A stretch of 64,000 nt of DNA from Variovorax sp. 54 (GTDB lineage: Bacteria; Pseudomonadota; Gammaproteobacteria; Burkholderiales; Burkholderiaceae_C). Where the stretch lies: contig NZ_PEFF01000001.1 in assembly GCF_002754375.1 (NCBI RefSeq), positions 248,001 to 312,000 on the forward strand, written 5' to 3'. Shown piece by piece: positions 1-7,584 of this stretch (its first letter is position 1; every line of letters begins with the position of its first letter). The notes below the pieces were generated by a model. It saw only the letters and a program-made list of their open reading frames with translations. It made no database searches and was not told the origin of the DNA. Position numbers and translations under genes: made by a program.

Positions 1-105
1 GCGCAGCACCTCGCGCTCGCCATAGCGCTTGTGCAGGCCGCGCGCCTCGAGGCGCACGCCGCCGGCGATGGCGGGGGGTTGGATGTCTTTCAGAACGGCA
101 CTCAT
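1..105 (-). CDS. ssuB: Aliphatic sulfonate ABC transporter ATP-binding protein, N-terminal fragment
   Basis: Only the first 35 codons lie in the window; the rest continues past its left edge. The visible residues end in LHKRYGEREVLR, the opening beta-strand of an ABC ATPase just before the Walker A region, after an N-terminal segment beginning MSAVLKDIQPP. The gene follows a receptor gene and the permease of the ssu cluster on the same strand, which is where ssuB normally sits. It would hydrolyse ATP on the cytoplasmic face to power sulfonate import. The identification rests on context and this short segment; no catalytic motif is visible. Confidence 0.75.
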   Translation of the reverse strand, partial: MSAVLKDIQPPAIAGGVRLEARGLHKRYGEREVLR

Positions 106-109
106 GAAT

Positions 110-1072
110 TCAGGCCCCGGGGTTGAACAGCGCCACGTTCAGCGCATTGATTTTTCTGGGCAGCAGCTTCTCGGCGAAGAAGGCATCGGCGATGCGCTGC
201 TGTTCGGCCAGGCCGCCGGCCGCCACGGGCCGCACCGCGTAGCTTCGGCGGCTGTTGGCCTGTTCGATGGTCGGGGCGTCGAGCCCCCACACGGGCGCGA
301 GCAAGGCGGCCGCTTCCTTCGGGTTCTGCTTGACCCACTTGCCGGTTTTTTCCAACTCGGCGTAGACCACGCGCAGCACGTCGGGCCGCGCCTTCGCGAA
401 CTTGGTGCTTGCCAGGTAGTAGCGCTGGTACGACGCGATGCCCGTGCCGTCGGCCAGGATGCGCACCTTCGACTGGCGCTGAGCCGCCGCCAGGAACGGG
501 TCCCACACGACCCAGGCGTCGATGGCGCCTTTCTCGAAGGCAGCACGGCCGTCCGCGGGCGTGAGGTACGCAGGCTCGATGTCCTTGAGCGACAGGCCGG
601 CCTTCTCCAGTGCGGCGATCAGCAGGTAGTGCGCGCCAGCCGCCTTCGCGAAGCCGACCTTCTTGCCCTTGAGATCGGCGACGGTCTTGAGCGGTGAATC
701 GTCGCGCACGACGATGGCCTGCGCGGCGGGCGATGGTGCCTCCTGCGCCAGAAAGGTCAGGTCGGCGCCCGCGGCCTGTGCGAACACGGGCACGGTGTCG
801 GCCACGTCGGCGCTGATGTCGAGGTTGTCGAGGTTCAGCGCCTCCAAGAGCGGCAGGCCGCTGGTGAACTCGTGCCAGCTCAGCGTCACGTTGAGCGGCG
901 CGAGATGCTTCTCGAGCGTGCCTTGCACCTTCAGCAGCGCAATCAGCGTGGACGACTTCTGATAGCCGAGCCGCACGGTGGCGGGGCGTTGCTGCTGCGC
1001 CAGCACGGCACCGGCGCTGAGCGCACCCAGCGTCGCAATGACGGTGCGGCGATTGATGAGGAGGTGGTTCAT
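110..1072 (-). CDS. ssuA: Aliphatic sulfonate ABC transporter substrate-binding protein (third SsuA paralogue)
   Basis: A 320-residue periplasmic binding protein. It opens with a signal peptide (basic MNHLLINRR, a hydrophobic core, then AVLAQQQ), followed by VRLGYQKSSTLIALLK, typical of the SsuA/NitT/TauA fold. Later come [18 protein letters not shown] and [16 protein letters not shown], both conserved in sulfonate receptors. It should deliver alkanesulfonates to SsuC/SsuB. The start chosen is the ATG before the signal peptide; a longer in-frame extension runs back into the permease gene and is rejected. It lies between ssuC and ssuB, and two more receptors of the same family are encoded upstream in the operon. 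Which sulfonate it prefers cannot be read from the sequence. Confidence 0.88.
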   Translation of the reverse strand: MNHLLINRRTVIATLGALSAGAVLAQQQRPATVRLGYQKSSTLIALLKVQGTLEKHLAPLNVTLSWHEFTSGLPLLEALNLDNLDISADVADTVPVFAQAAGADLTFLAQEAPSPAAQAIVVRDDSPLKTVADLKGKKVGFAKAAGAHYLLIAALEKAGLSLKDIEPAYLTPADGRAAFEKGAIDAWVVWDPFLAAAQRQSKVRILADGTGIASYQRYYLASTKFAKARPDVLRVVYAELEKTGKWVKQNPKEAAALLAPVWGLDAPTIEQANSRRSYAVRPVAAGGLAEQQRIADAFFAEKLLPRKINALNVALFNPGA

Positions 1073-1083
1073 GTGCCCTGCCC

Positions 1084-1944
1084 TCACTTCGCCGACTTCT
1101 TCTGGTAGCCGGGGTGCCAGCGCAGCCACCACTGCTCCAGACCTCGTGCGAACAGGTCGGCCAGCTTGCCGAGCAGCGCGTACAGCAGGATGCCCACGAG
1201 CACGATGTCGGTCTGCAGGAACTCGCGGGCGTTCATCGTGAGGTAGCCGATGCCGGCCTGCGCCGAGATGGTCTCGGCCACGATGAGGATCACCCACATC
1301 AGGCCCAGCGAGAAGCGCAGGCCCACGAGGATCGACGACAGCGCGCCCGGCAGGATCACCTCGCGGTACAGCTGCCAGCGCGACAAGCCGTAGGTGCGCC
1401 CCATCTCGATGAGCTGCGGGTCGACGTTGCGGATGCCGTGGAAGGTGTTCAGGTAGATCGGGAAGAACACCGACACCGAGATCAGGAACAGCTTGGCCGA
1501 TTCGTCGATGCCAAACCACAGGATCACGAGCGGAATCAGCGCCAGCGCCGGGATGTTGCGCACCATCTGGATGGTGGAGTCGAGCAGCGTCTCGAAGAAC
1601 TTCACCGAGCCGGTCAGCAGGCCCAGCGCCAGCCCCGCACCGCCGCCGATGGCGAGCCCCGCGAGCGCACGGCCCGCGCTCACCTTCACGTGCGTCCAGA
1701 GCTCGCCGGACACGGTGAGCGCCCACGCGGCCTTGACCACGTCGACCGGCGCCGGCAGCACGCGCGTCGAGAGCCAGCCCAGTGACGAGGCGATCTGCCA
1801 GACGACGATCAGCCCCACGGGCACCAGCCACGGGATGAGCCGCTTCGCGACGTTGAGGCCGAAGCCTCGCAGCGCGCTGCCTGCGTCCCCTGCGGTGTTC
1901 GATGCCGGCGCCACCGCCGGCAGTTCCTGTACTTGTTCGGTCAT
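1084..1944 (-). CDS. ssuC: Aliphatic sulfonate ABC transporter permease
   Basis: A 286-residue inner-membrane permease of the SsuC/TauC/NrtB family. After a roughly 40-residue hydrophilic N-terminus, hydrophobic segments begin at IPWLVPVGLIVVWQIASS and about six can be recognised. The EAA-type coupling loop is visible around GRTYGLSRWQLYREVILPGALSSI, the segment that docks on the ATPase. The start is the ATG encoding MTEQVQELP; the reading frame stays open upstream but only in the shadow of ssuD. It lies 8 bp after ssuD and 11 bp before the third receptor gene, so it is almost certainly in the same transcript. Confidence 0.9.
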   Translation of the reverse strand: MTEQVQELPAVAPASNTAGDAGSALRGFGLNVAKRLIPWLVPVGLIVVWQIASSLGWLSTRVLPAPVDVVKAAWALTVSGELWTHVKVSAGRALAGLAIGGGAGLALGLLTGSVKFFETLLDSTIQMVRNIPALALIPLVILWFGIDESAKLFLISVSVFFPIYLNTFHGIRNVDPQLIEMGRTYGLSRWQLYREVILPGALSSILVGLRFSLGLMWVILIVAETISAQAGIGYLTMNAREFLQTDIVLVGILLYALLGKLADLFARGLEQWWLRWHPGYQKKSAK

Positions 1945-1952
1945 GCGTGTCC

Positions 1953-3122
1953 TCAGCTTTGCGAGACGAGTCGGGAAGGCGCATCGAGGTTGGCGACGAT
2001 TTCGCCGAAGGGGCCGCTCAGCGAGCCGCCCGCGAGTTGCGTCTTCGCCTTGCGCGAGAGCAGCGGAAACACCAGCTCGGCGAAGCGGTAGGCCTCTTCG
2101 AGGTGCGGGTAGCCCGAGAAAATGAACTTGTCGATGCCCAGCGCCGCGTACTCCTCGATGCGCGCCGCCACGGTCTTGGCATCGCCGACCAGCGCCGTGC
2201 CCGCGCCGCCGCGCACCAGGCCCACGCCGGCCCACAGGTTGGGCGCAATCTCCAGGTCGGCGCGCCCGCGCTTGGCGCCGCCGGCATGCAGCGCGGCCAT
2301 GCGGCGCTGGCCTTCGGAGTCCATGCGCGCAAAGGCGGCCTGAGCGCGCGCGACGGTGTCGTCGTCGACGCGGCTGATGAGTTCTTCGGCGGCCTTCCAG
2401 GCGGCGTCTTCGGTCTCGCGCACGATCACGTGCAGGCGGATGCCGAACTGCACGGTGCGGCCCTGGCGTTCGGCGCGTGCGCGCACATCGGCGATCTTCT
2501 TCGCCACCTCCGCGGGCGGCTCGCCCCAGGTCAGGTAGGCATCGACCTGCTCGGCGGCCAGGTCGTGCGCCGCGGCCGACGAGCCGCCGAACCACACGGG
2601 CGGATGAGGCTTTTGCACCGGCGGAAACAACAGGCGCGCGCCCTTCACGCTCAGGTGCTTGCCTTCGTAGTCGTAGGTGCCGGTCTCGTGGCTGCGCGCA
2701 ATGATCTCGCGCCAGATGCGGATGAACTCGGCCGATTGCTCGTAGCGCGCCGCATGGTCGAGGTACACCCCGTCGCCTTCCAGCTCGGCCTGGTCGCCGC
2801 CAGTGACGAGGTTCACGAGCAGTCGCCCGCCCGAGAGCCGGTCGAAGGTCGCAGCCATGCGCGCGGCCAGGCTGGGCTGGTGCAGGCCCGGGCGCACCGC
2901 CACCAGAAATTTGAGCTTCTTCGTCGCGCCGATCAGGCTGGACGCGATCACCCACGGGTCTTCGCAGGAGCGGCCGGTGGGAATCAACACGCCTTCGTAG
3001 CCGAGGTGGTCGGCTGCGCCGGCGATCTGTTGCAGGTACGGCAGGTCGACGGCGCGCGCGCCTTCGCTCGTGCCGAGGTAACGGCTGTCGCCGTGCGTGG
3101 GGAGGAACCAGAAGATCTGCAT
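1953..3122 (-). CDS. ssuD: FMNH2-dependent alkanesulfonate monooxygenase
   Basis: A 389-residue flavin monooxygenase of the luciferase-like TIM-barrel superfamily. It uses FMNH2 and O2 to split C1-C14 alkanesulfonates into an aldehyde and sulfite. The N-terminus [17 protein letters not shown] is the classical SsuD opening, followed by [15 protein letters not shown] and the conserved [11 protein letters not shown] and [11 protein letters not shown] segments. Length matches the family (about 380). Reduced flavin would come from SsuE, encoded upstream in the operon. The sulfite released feeds sulfite reductase (cysI at 41365). Identification is secure on motifs and context. Confidence 0.95.
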   Translation of the reverse strand: MQIFWFLPTHGDSRYLGTSEGARAVDLPYLQQIAGAADHLGYEGVLIPTGRSCEDPWVIASSLIGATKKLKFLVAVRPGLHQPSLAARMAATFDRLSGGRLLVNLVTGGDQAELEGDGVYLDHAARYEQSAEFIRIWREIIARSHETGTYDYEGKHLSVKGARLLFPPVQKPHPPVWFGGSSAAAHDLAAEQVDAYLTWGEPPAEVAKKIADVRARAERQGRTVQFGIRLHVIVRETEDAAWKAAEELISRVDDDTVARAQAAFARMDSEGQRRMAALHAGGAKRGRADLEIAPNLWAGVGLVRGGAGTALVGDAKTVAARIEEYAALGIDKFIFSGYPHLEEAYRFAELVFPLLSRKAKTQLAGGSLSGPFGEIVANLDAPSRLVSQS

Positions 3123-3151
3123 CGGGGACTCTCGATCGTTCGTTTGTTTGC

Positions 3152-3271
3152 TCAGATGGCAAGCAGGAAAGGAAAGCGGCGCGGCGCAGACACCACGCCC
3201 CAGGCACGCGCCGTGAGGGCGAGCACGCGCCCGGCGCGTTCGTGCAATGCAGTCGACAACACGGCGGTCAT
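3152..3271 (-). CDS. Possible 39-residue small protein in the ssu operon
   Basis: A short open frame whose ATG overlaps the stop of the preceding receptor gene as TGATG, the arrangement used for translational coupling. It ends 29 bp before ssuD. The product starts [20 protein letters not shown] and ends RRFPFLLAI, basic with a hydrophobic helix-like middle. I do not recognise a family. The coupled start and the otherwise unexplained 148-bp gap between the receptor and ssuD are the reasons to list it; it could still be chance in GC-rich DNA. Confidence 0.4.
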   Translation of the reverse strand: MTAVLSTALHERAGRVLALTARAWGVVSAPRRFPFLLAI

Positions 3272-4230
3272 CACGCGATCCCCGCGCCGGCGGCTTCGAG
3301 CACGTTGATCTTTTTGGGAATCAGCTTGAGCGCGAAGAAGGTGTCGGCAATCTGCTGCTGCTCGGCCAGGATGGCCTTGGTGATCGGGCCGGTGCCGTAG
3401 GCGGTGCGGCCTTGCGACAGGTCGGCCACCGCCTTGGGCAGGCCCCAGATCGCCGACAGCTCGGTGGCCAGTTCGTTGCGGTGGGCGGCGCCCCACTGGT
3501 CGATCTTGTTGACCTCTTCGATCGCAACGGCCAGCACGTCGGCGTTTTTCGCCACGTAGTCGAGCGACGAGAAGTAGTAGGCGCGGTTGCCGACCACGCC
3601 CACGGCGTCGGCCAGGATGCGCGCGTCGAGCGACTGCTGCGCGGCGGCCAGGAACGGGTCCCAGATCACCCAGGCGTCGACCGAGCCCTTTTCGAAGGCG
3701 GCGCGCGCATCGGCGGGCGGCAGGTAGACCAGGTTCAGGTCGCTGTACGCCAGGCCGTGCTTCTCGAACAGCTTGACGATGAAGTAGTGGACGTTCGAGC
3801 CCTTGTTGAGCGCGATCTTCTTGCCCTTGAGGTCGGCCACGGTTTGAATGGCCGAGCTCTTGGGCACCAGCACCGCCTCGGTCTTCGGGCGCGGCACCGT
3901 GGCGCCCACGTAGGCCAGCGGCGCGCCGGCGGCCTGCGCGAAGATGGGCGGTGCTTCGCCGACGTCGCCGAAGTCGATCGAGCCGACGTTCAGAGCCTCG
4001 AGCTGCACCGGGCCGGCCGTGAACTCGGTCCACTTCACGGTGGCGCCCAGTGGCGCGAGCCGCTTCTCGAGCGTGCCGCGGGCCTTGAGCACACTCAGGT
4101 AGCCCTTCTGGTGACCGATGCGCAACTGGCGCGTGGGGCTCTGCGCCAAGGCGGCGAACGACGACGGCAGCGCGAGGGCGGCGGCCGCGCCCTGGAGCAG
4201 GCGGCGGCGGGGAATGGCAATGCGGGTCAT
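3271..4230 (-). CDS. ssuA: Aliphatic sulfonate ABC transporter substrate-binding protein (second SsuA paralogue)
   Basis: A 319-residue receptor with an export signal ([14 protein letters not shown], with a PRRRLL stretch that could be a twin-arginine-like n-region, ending FAALAQSP). It carries the SsuA landmarks [33 protein letters not shown] and [16 protein letters not shown]. It belongs to the periplasm and would hand sulfonates to SsuBC. It lies 23 bp downstream of another SsuA-type gene, and the two share the GKK-ALNKGSN-HY block more closely with each other than with the third receptor at 110-1072. This suggests an older tandem duplication with later divergence. Confidence 0.88.
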   Translation of the reverse strand: MTRIAIPRRRLLQGAAAALALPSSFAALAQSPTRQLRIGHQKGYLSVLKARGTLEKRLAPLGATVKWTEFTAGPVQLEALNVGSIDFGDVGEAPPIFAQAAGAPLAYVGATVPRPKTEAVLVPKSSAIQTVADLKGKKIALNKGSNVHYFIVKLFEKHGLAYSDLNLVYLPPADARAAFEKGSVDAWVIWDPFLAAAQQSLDARILADAVGVVGNRAYYFSSLDYVAKNADVLAVAIEEVNKIDQWGAAHRNELATELSAIWGLPKAVADLSQGRTAYGTGPITKAILAEQQQIADTFFALKLIPKKINVLEAAGAGIA

Positions 4231-4253
4231 GGAAAGTGATCCTTTGAAACTTC

Positions 4254-5303
4254 TCAGGGCTGGGCGGTGACGACCGCGTCGCCGACCTTGATGGGCTTGG
4301 GAATGAGCTTCAGCGCGTAGAAGGTGTCGGCGATCTGCTGCTGGTCGGCCGCAACGGCCGCGGTGATCGGCTTCACGTTGAACTCGTAGCGGCGCAGCGC
4401 CAGCTCGACCACGTCCACGGGCAGGCCCTGCAGCGGCGCGATCAGCTCGGCGGCCTGGCGCAGGTTCTTCTTGAGCCAGATGCCCTGCTCGACCGAATCG
4501 GCGAACAGCGCATCGATCACCTGCGGGTGTTTCTTCACGAAGCCGCGCTCGCCCAGGTAGAACTGGTAGTTGTTGACCACGCCGAAGGCACCACCCGTGC
4601 CGCCCGTGCCATCGGCCAGCACGCGGGCGCCGGTGGCTTTCTCGGCGGCGGCCTGGAACGGGTCCCAGATCACCCAGGCGTCGACGTTCTTGCTTTCGAA
4701 GGCGGCGCGGCCGTCGGCGGGCGCGAGGTACACGGGTTGGATGTCGGACAGCTTCAGGCCGTTCTTCTCGAGCTGCTTCACGAGCAGGTAGTGCACGTTG
4801 CTGCCCTTGTTGAGCGCGACCTTCTTGCCCTTGAGATCGGCCACCGAGGCGATGGGCGAATCCTTCGTGACCAGGATCGCCTCGGCGCGCGGCGCGGCCG
4901 GGTCGTAGCCGAAGTAGACGAACCTGGCACCCGCGGCCTGCGCAAAGATGGGCGGCGCTTCGCCGACATAGCCCACGTCGACCGCGCCGACGTTCAGCCC
5001 TTCGAGCAGCTGCGGTCCGGCCGGGAACTCGACCCACTTCACGCCGAAGCCCAGGGGCGACAGCTTTTTCTCGAGCGTGCCCTGCGCCTTCTGCAGCACG
5101 AACAGGCTGGCCGACTTCTGGTAGCCGATGCGCAGCTCGCCCTTGGGCTTGCCTTGCGCATGCGCCGAAGCGGCGGAGATGAAGCTCACGATGAGCGCGA
5201 TGGCGGTGACGACGATGGCGCTGATGGCCAGGTCGCGCAGCGCCTGCCAGAAGGAGCGCGGCGCGACTTCGAACACGGAGTCTTCGGGAGCGACGGGGTT
5301 CAT
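4254..5303 (-). CDS. ssuA: Aliphatic sulfonate ABC transporter substrate-binding protein (first SsuA paralogue, extended N-terminus)
   Basis: A 349-residue receptor of the SsuA family, recognised by [35 protein letters not shown] and [16 protein letters not shown]. Its N-terminus is unusual. About 27 mostly polar residues (MNPVAPEDSVFEVAPRSFWQ and on) precede the hydrophobic stretch AISAIVVTAIALIVSFISA, then AHAQGKP, which looks like a signal-peptidase site. The n-region is therefore much longer than in the other two receptors. The start chosen is the ATG 6-12 bases after an AAGGAA-type ribosome-binding site; an upstream in-frame ATG has no such site. It is the first receptor after ssuE. Confidence 0.85.
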   Translation of the reverse strand: MNPVAPEDSVFEVAPRSFWQALRDLAISAIVVTAIALIVSFISAASAHAQGKPKGELRIGYQKSASLFVLQKAQGTLEKKLSPLGFGVKWVEFPAGPQLLEGLNVGAVDVGYVGEAPPIFAQAAGARFVYFGYDPAAPRAEAILVTKDSPIASVADLKGKKVALNKGSNVHYLLVKQLEKNGLKLSDIQPVYLAPADGRAAFESKNVDAWVIWDPFQAAAEKATGARVLADGTGGTGGAFGVVNNYQFYLGERGFVKKHPQVIDALFADSVEQGIWLKKNLRQAAELIAPLQGLPVDVVELALRRYEFNVKPITAAVAADQQQIADTFYALKLIPKPIKVGDAVVTAQP

Positions 5304-5334
5304 GCGGAATTCCTTGCTTGGTGCAAAAACGTGA

Positions 5335-5353
5335 GGCAAAGCGATCCCCCGGC
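5335..5353 (-). promoter_or_regulatory. Copy 1 of a conserved upstream motif in the ssu operon
   Basis: Read on the minus strand this is GCCGGGGGATCGCTTTGCC, ending 31 bases before the ATG of the receptor gene at 5303. A near-identical motif lies at almost the same distance (34 bases) before ssuE. Shared sequence and spacing suggest a regulatory site or leader element rather than chance; its function is unknown. Confidence 0.35.
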
Positions 5354-5404
5354 CGCACACAGGCGGCTTCGAAAAACGGGGAACGGAAAGAGGTCTGGCC
5401 GGGG

Positions 5405-5426
5405 CCGGGTTCAGCGAGGAACCCGG
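5405..5426 (-). other. Perfect 8-bp stem-loop between ssuE and the first SsuA gene
   Basis: CCGGGTTC and GAACCCGG flank the loop AGCGAG, directly after the ssuE stop codon. No run of T follows on the transcript strand, so it is more likely an mRNA-stabilising or partial attenuation structure than a full intrinsic terminator. Confidence 0.4.
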
Positions 5427-5429
5427 TCG

Positions 5430-6014
5430 TCAAACGCTACATCGCACACGGGAAAAGGGCACCGGCTCGAAGCCGTGCGTGGCCGGCAGCTTCAAGCCTT
5501 CGGTCGCGAGCACCTCGACGGCCTCGTTCAGGCGCTCCGCCAGGTCATGGTGCACCTGGTAGGCGTTCTCGGGCGTCAGCGCGATCTGCGAATCGCTCGC
5601 GTAGACGCCCGGCAGGATGTGGCGCGCCGACAGCGACTGCAGCACGGGGCGCAGTGCGTAGTCGAGCGCGAGCATGTGGTGCGGGCTGCCGCCGGTGGCC
5701 AATGGCAGCACCGTCTTGCCCTTGAGCGCGTTCTGCGCGAGCAGGTCGAGAAAGACCTTCAGCACGCCGCTGTAGGCCGCCTTGTAGACCGGCGTGGCCA
5801 CCACGATCACGCGGGCCGCCGCCACCTGGGCAATGGCACGCTCGATGGCCGGATGCGCCCACTCGGCCAGCAGCAGCGCTTGCGCCGGCAGCTCACGGAT
5901 CGCGAGCCGCTCGATGCGCGCATGGCGTTGGGCCAGCCGCTCGCCCACCGCGTCGAGCAAGGCGGTGGAACGGGACGGGGCCGAAGGGCTGCCGGCAATC
6001 AGGAGAACGGACAC
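5430..6014 (-). CDS. ssuE: NADPH-dependent FMN reductase of the alkanesulfonate system
   Basis: A 194-residue flavodoxin-like reductase that supplies FMNH2 to SsuD in the cytoplasm. It begins MSVLLIAGSPSAPSRS, the phosphate-binding loop of the NADPH:FMN reductase family. VVVATPVYKAAYSGVLKVFL and TGGSPHHMLALDYALRP are hallmark SsuE segments. Length matches the family (about 190). The start codon is GTG; no ATG fits, and AGTTTC-rich sequence precedes it. It lies 99 bp downstream of the sulfate-binding protein gene and is followed by a hairpin and the first receptor gene. Regulation by a CysB-type activator is likely from family knowledge but not shown. Confidence 0.93.
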   Translation of the reverse strand: MSVLLIAGSPSAPSRSTALLDAVGERLAQRHARIERLAIRELPAQALLLAEWAHPAIERAIAQVAAARVIVVATPVYKAAYSGVLKVFLDLLAQNALKGKTVLPLATGGSPHHMLALDYALRPVLQSLSARHILPGVYASDSQIALTPENAYQVHHDLAERLNEAVEVLATEGLKLPATHGFEPVPFSRVRCSV

Positions 6015-6048
6015 GAGAAACTTTCGTTGGGCTTCAGGAGAAATTCAG

Positions 6049-6066
6049 GGCGAAGCGATCCCCGGC
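6049..6066 (-). promoter_or_regulatory. Copy 2 of the conserved upstream motif in the ssu operon
   Basis: On the minus strand GCCGGGGATCGCTTCGCC, 34 bases before the GTG of ssuE. It matches the motif at 5335-5353 apart from one C/T substitution and one fewer G. It may be a sulfur-responsive site or a leader element; this is inference from the repeated sequence and spacing only. Confidence 0.35.
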
Positions 6067-6113
6067 GCCCTTCCACGGGGTGCCACCAGCGATCGATTCC
6101 GGAACTGCTGCGC

Positions 6114-7163
6114 TTACTTCTGCTTGGGCGCGTAAATTTGATCGAAGGAGCCGCCGTCGGCGAAGTGCGCCTTGTCGGCCTTGGCCCAGCCACCGAAGGC
6201 TTCGTCGATGGTCACCAGCGTGAGCTTGGGGAACTGCTTGTCGTACTTGGCCTTGGCCTTGTCCGAGGTCGGGCGGTAGAAGTTGCGACCGGCGATGTCC
6301 TGGCCTTCGTCGGAGTACAGGTACTTCAGGTACTCCTCGGCCACGGCGCGCGTGCCCTTCTTGTCGACCACCTTGTCGACCACCGCCACGCTGGGCTCGG
6401 CCAGGATGGAGATGGACGGCACGACGATCTCGAACTTCTCGGGGCCGAATTCCTTCAGCGCCAGGAAGGCTTCGTTTTCCCAGGCCAGCAGCACGTCGCC
6501 CACGCCGCGTTGCACGAAGGTGATGGTCGAGCCGCGCGCGCCGGTGTCGAGCACGGGCACGTTCTTGTACAGGTTGCCGACGAATTCCTTGGCCTGCGCC
6601 TCGCCGCCGTACTTGCGCTTGGCGAATTCCCACGCGGCCAGGTAGTTCCAGCGGGCGCCGCCCGAGGTCTTGGGGTTGGGCGTGATCACCTGCACGCCGG
6701 GCTTGACCAGGTCGCTCCAGTCCTTCAGGCCCTTGGGGTTGCCCTTCTTCACCAGGAACACGATGGTCGAGGTGTAGGGAGCGGAGTTGTGCGGCAGGCG
6801 CTTTTGCCAGTCGGCCTTGACGAGGCCGCCATGCGTGGCCAGTGCGTCGATGTCGCCGCCGAGGGCCAGCGTGGCCACGTCGGAATCGATGCCGTCGATG
6901 ATCGAGCGGGCCTGCTTGCCCGAGCCGCCGTGCGACTGCTTGATGCTCACGTCCTGGCCGGTCTTGGCCTTCCAGTACTTGGCGAAGGCCTGGTTGTAGT
7001 CCACGTACAGCTCGCGGGTCGGGTCGTACGACACGTTGAGCAGCGTCACCGGGCCCTTGGCACCCGCCGCGCCCTGCGAAAACGACGGCAATGCCGACAG
7101 GGCCAAGGCACCGGCCACGCCGGCACCCAGGGAAAGCTTGATAAAGTCGCGGCGAAGGCTCAT
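6114..7163 (-). CDS. sbp: Periplasmic sulfate-binding protein
   Basis: A 349-residue receptor for a CysUWA-type sulfate/thiosulfate ABC transporter. A signal peptide ([18 protein letters not shown] to SFSQGAAG) is followed by [19 protein letters not shown], the diagnostic Sbp opening, then [19 protein letters not shown] and [14 protein letters not shown]. These form the anion pocket of the family. The permeases and ATPase are not in this window. The gene is the first of the minus-strand sulfur operon and is separated by 138 bp of palindrome-rich DNA from divergent yggX. Together with ssu it suggests a starvation-induced scavenging unit. sbp versus cysP cannot be settled without a tree; sbp is preferred on the motifs. 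Confidence 0.9.
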   Translation of the reverse strand: MSLRRDFIKLSLGAGVAGALALSALPSFSQGAAGAKGPVTLLNVSYDPTRELYVDYNQAFAKYWKAKTGQDVSIKQSHGGSGKQARSIIDGIDSDVATLALGGDIDALATHGGLVKADWQKRLPHNSAPYTSTIVFLVKKGNPKGLKDWSDLVKPGVQVITPNPKTSGGARWNYLAAWEFAKRKYGGEAQAKEFVGNLYKNVPVLDTGARGSTITFVQRGVGDVLLAWENEAFLALKEFGPEKFEIVVPSISILAEPSVAVVDKVVDKKGTRAVAEEYLKYLYSDEGQDIAGRNFYRPTSDKAKAKYDKQFPKLTLVTIDEAFGGWAKADKAHFADGGSFDQIYAPKQK

Positions 7164-7200
7164 GGTGTCTTGCTCTTAAAAAGGCATATCAATGAAGCTG

Positions 7201-7215
7201 CGTATTCTGAATACG
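7201..7215. promoter_or_regulatory. 15-bp palindrome upstream of sbp
   Basis: CGTATTC and GAATACG flank a single T, a perfect inverted repeat 38 bp upstream of the sbp start in the sbp-yggX divergent gap. It is a plausible regulator-binding site; the protein that binds it is unknown. Confidence 0.4.
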
Positions 7216-7223
7216 ACATATAG

Positions 7224-7250
7224 GAACTGGAACGACCAAGTTCTCAGTTC
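7224..7250. promoter_or_regulatory. Inverted GAACTGGAAC / GTTCTCAGTTC element in the sbp-yggX gap
   Basis: Each half holds two GAAC/GTTC units, so the region reads GAAC-GAAC then GTTC-GTTC around a short AT-poor centre. It lies 61 bp upstream of sbp and 51 bp upstream of yggX, suitable for an activator such as CysB or Cbl at the sulfur operon, though those binding sites are too loose to name from sequence. Confidence 0.35.
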
Positions 7251-7301
7251 TAAATAGCCAAATCAACTAAGCACCCGCTTTCCCCCACAAGAGGCAATCA
7301 A

Positions 7302-7577
7302 ATGGCACGCATGGTTCAGTGCATCAAGCTCGGCAAAGAGGCCGAAGGACTCGACTTTCCGCCGTACCCCGGCGACCTGGGCAAGCGCCTGTGGGAAAAC
7401 GTCAGCAAGGAAGCCTGGGCCGCCTGGCTCAAGCAACAAACGATGCTGGTCAATGAAAACCGGCTGAATTTGGCCGACCTGCGCGCCCGCCAGTACCTGG
7501 CACGCCAGATGGAAAAGCACTTCTTCGGCGAAGGCGCCGACGTGGCGCAAGGCTACGTTCCCCCTCCTGCAGCCTGA
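7302..7577 (+). CDS. yggX: Probable Fe(2+)-trafficking protein
   Basis: A 91-residue cytoplasmic protein of the YggX family, linked to protection of iron-sulfur clusters and iron handling under oxidative stress. [19 protein letters not shown] with its conserved early Cys, [19 protein letters not shown] and [20 protein letters not shown] are nearly consensus, and length matches (about 90). It is followed after only 7 bp by mnmC, so the two are probably co-transcribed. It is divergent from the sulfate-binding protein gene. Identification is secure; the molecular function of the family is still only partly defined. Confidence 0.95.
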   Translation: MARMVQCIKLGKEAEGLDFPPYPGDLGKRLWENVSKEAWAAWLKQQTMLVNENRLNLADLRARQYLARQMEKHFFGEGADVAQGYVPPPAA

Positions 7578-7584
7578 ATTCGGC

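Noticed and set aside
4527..7223. An 898-codon open frame on the plus strand antisense to the ssu/sbp genes
   Set aside because: Same cause as above; the minus-strand genes have full family motifs and this frame has none.
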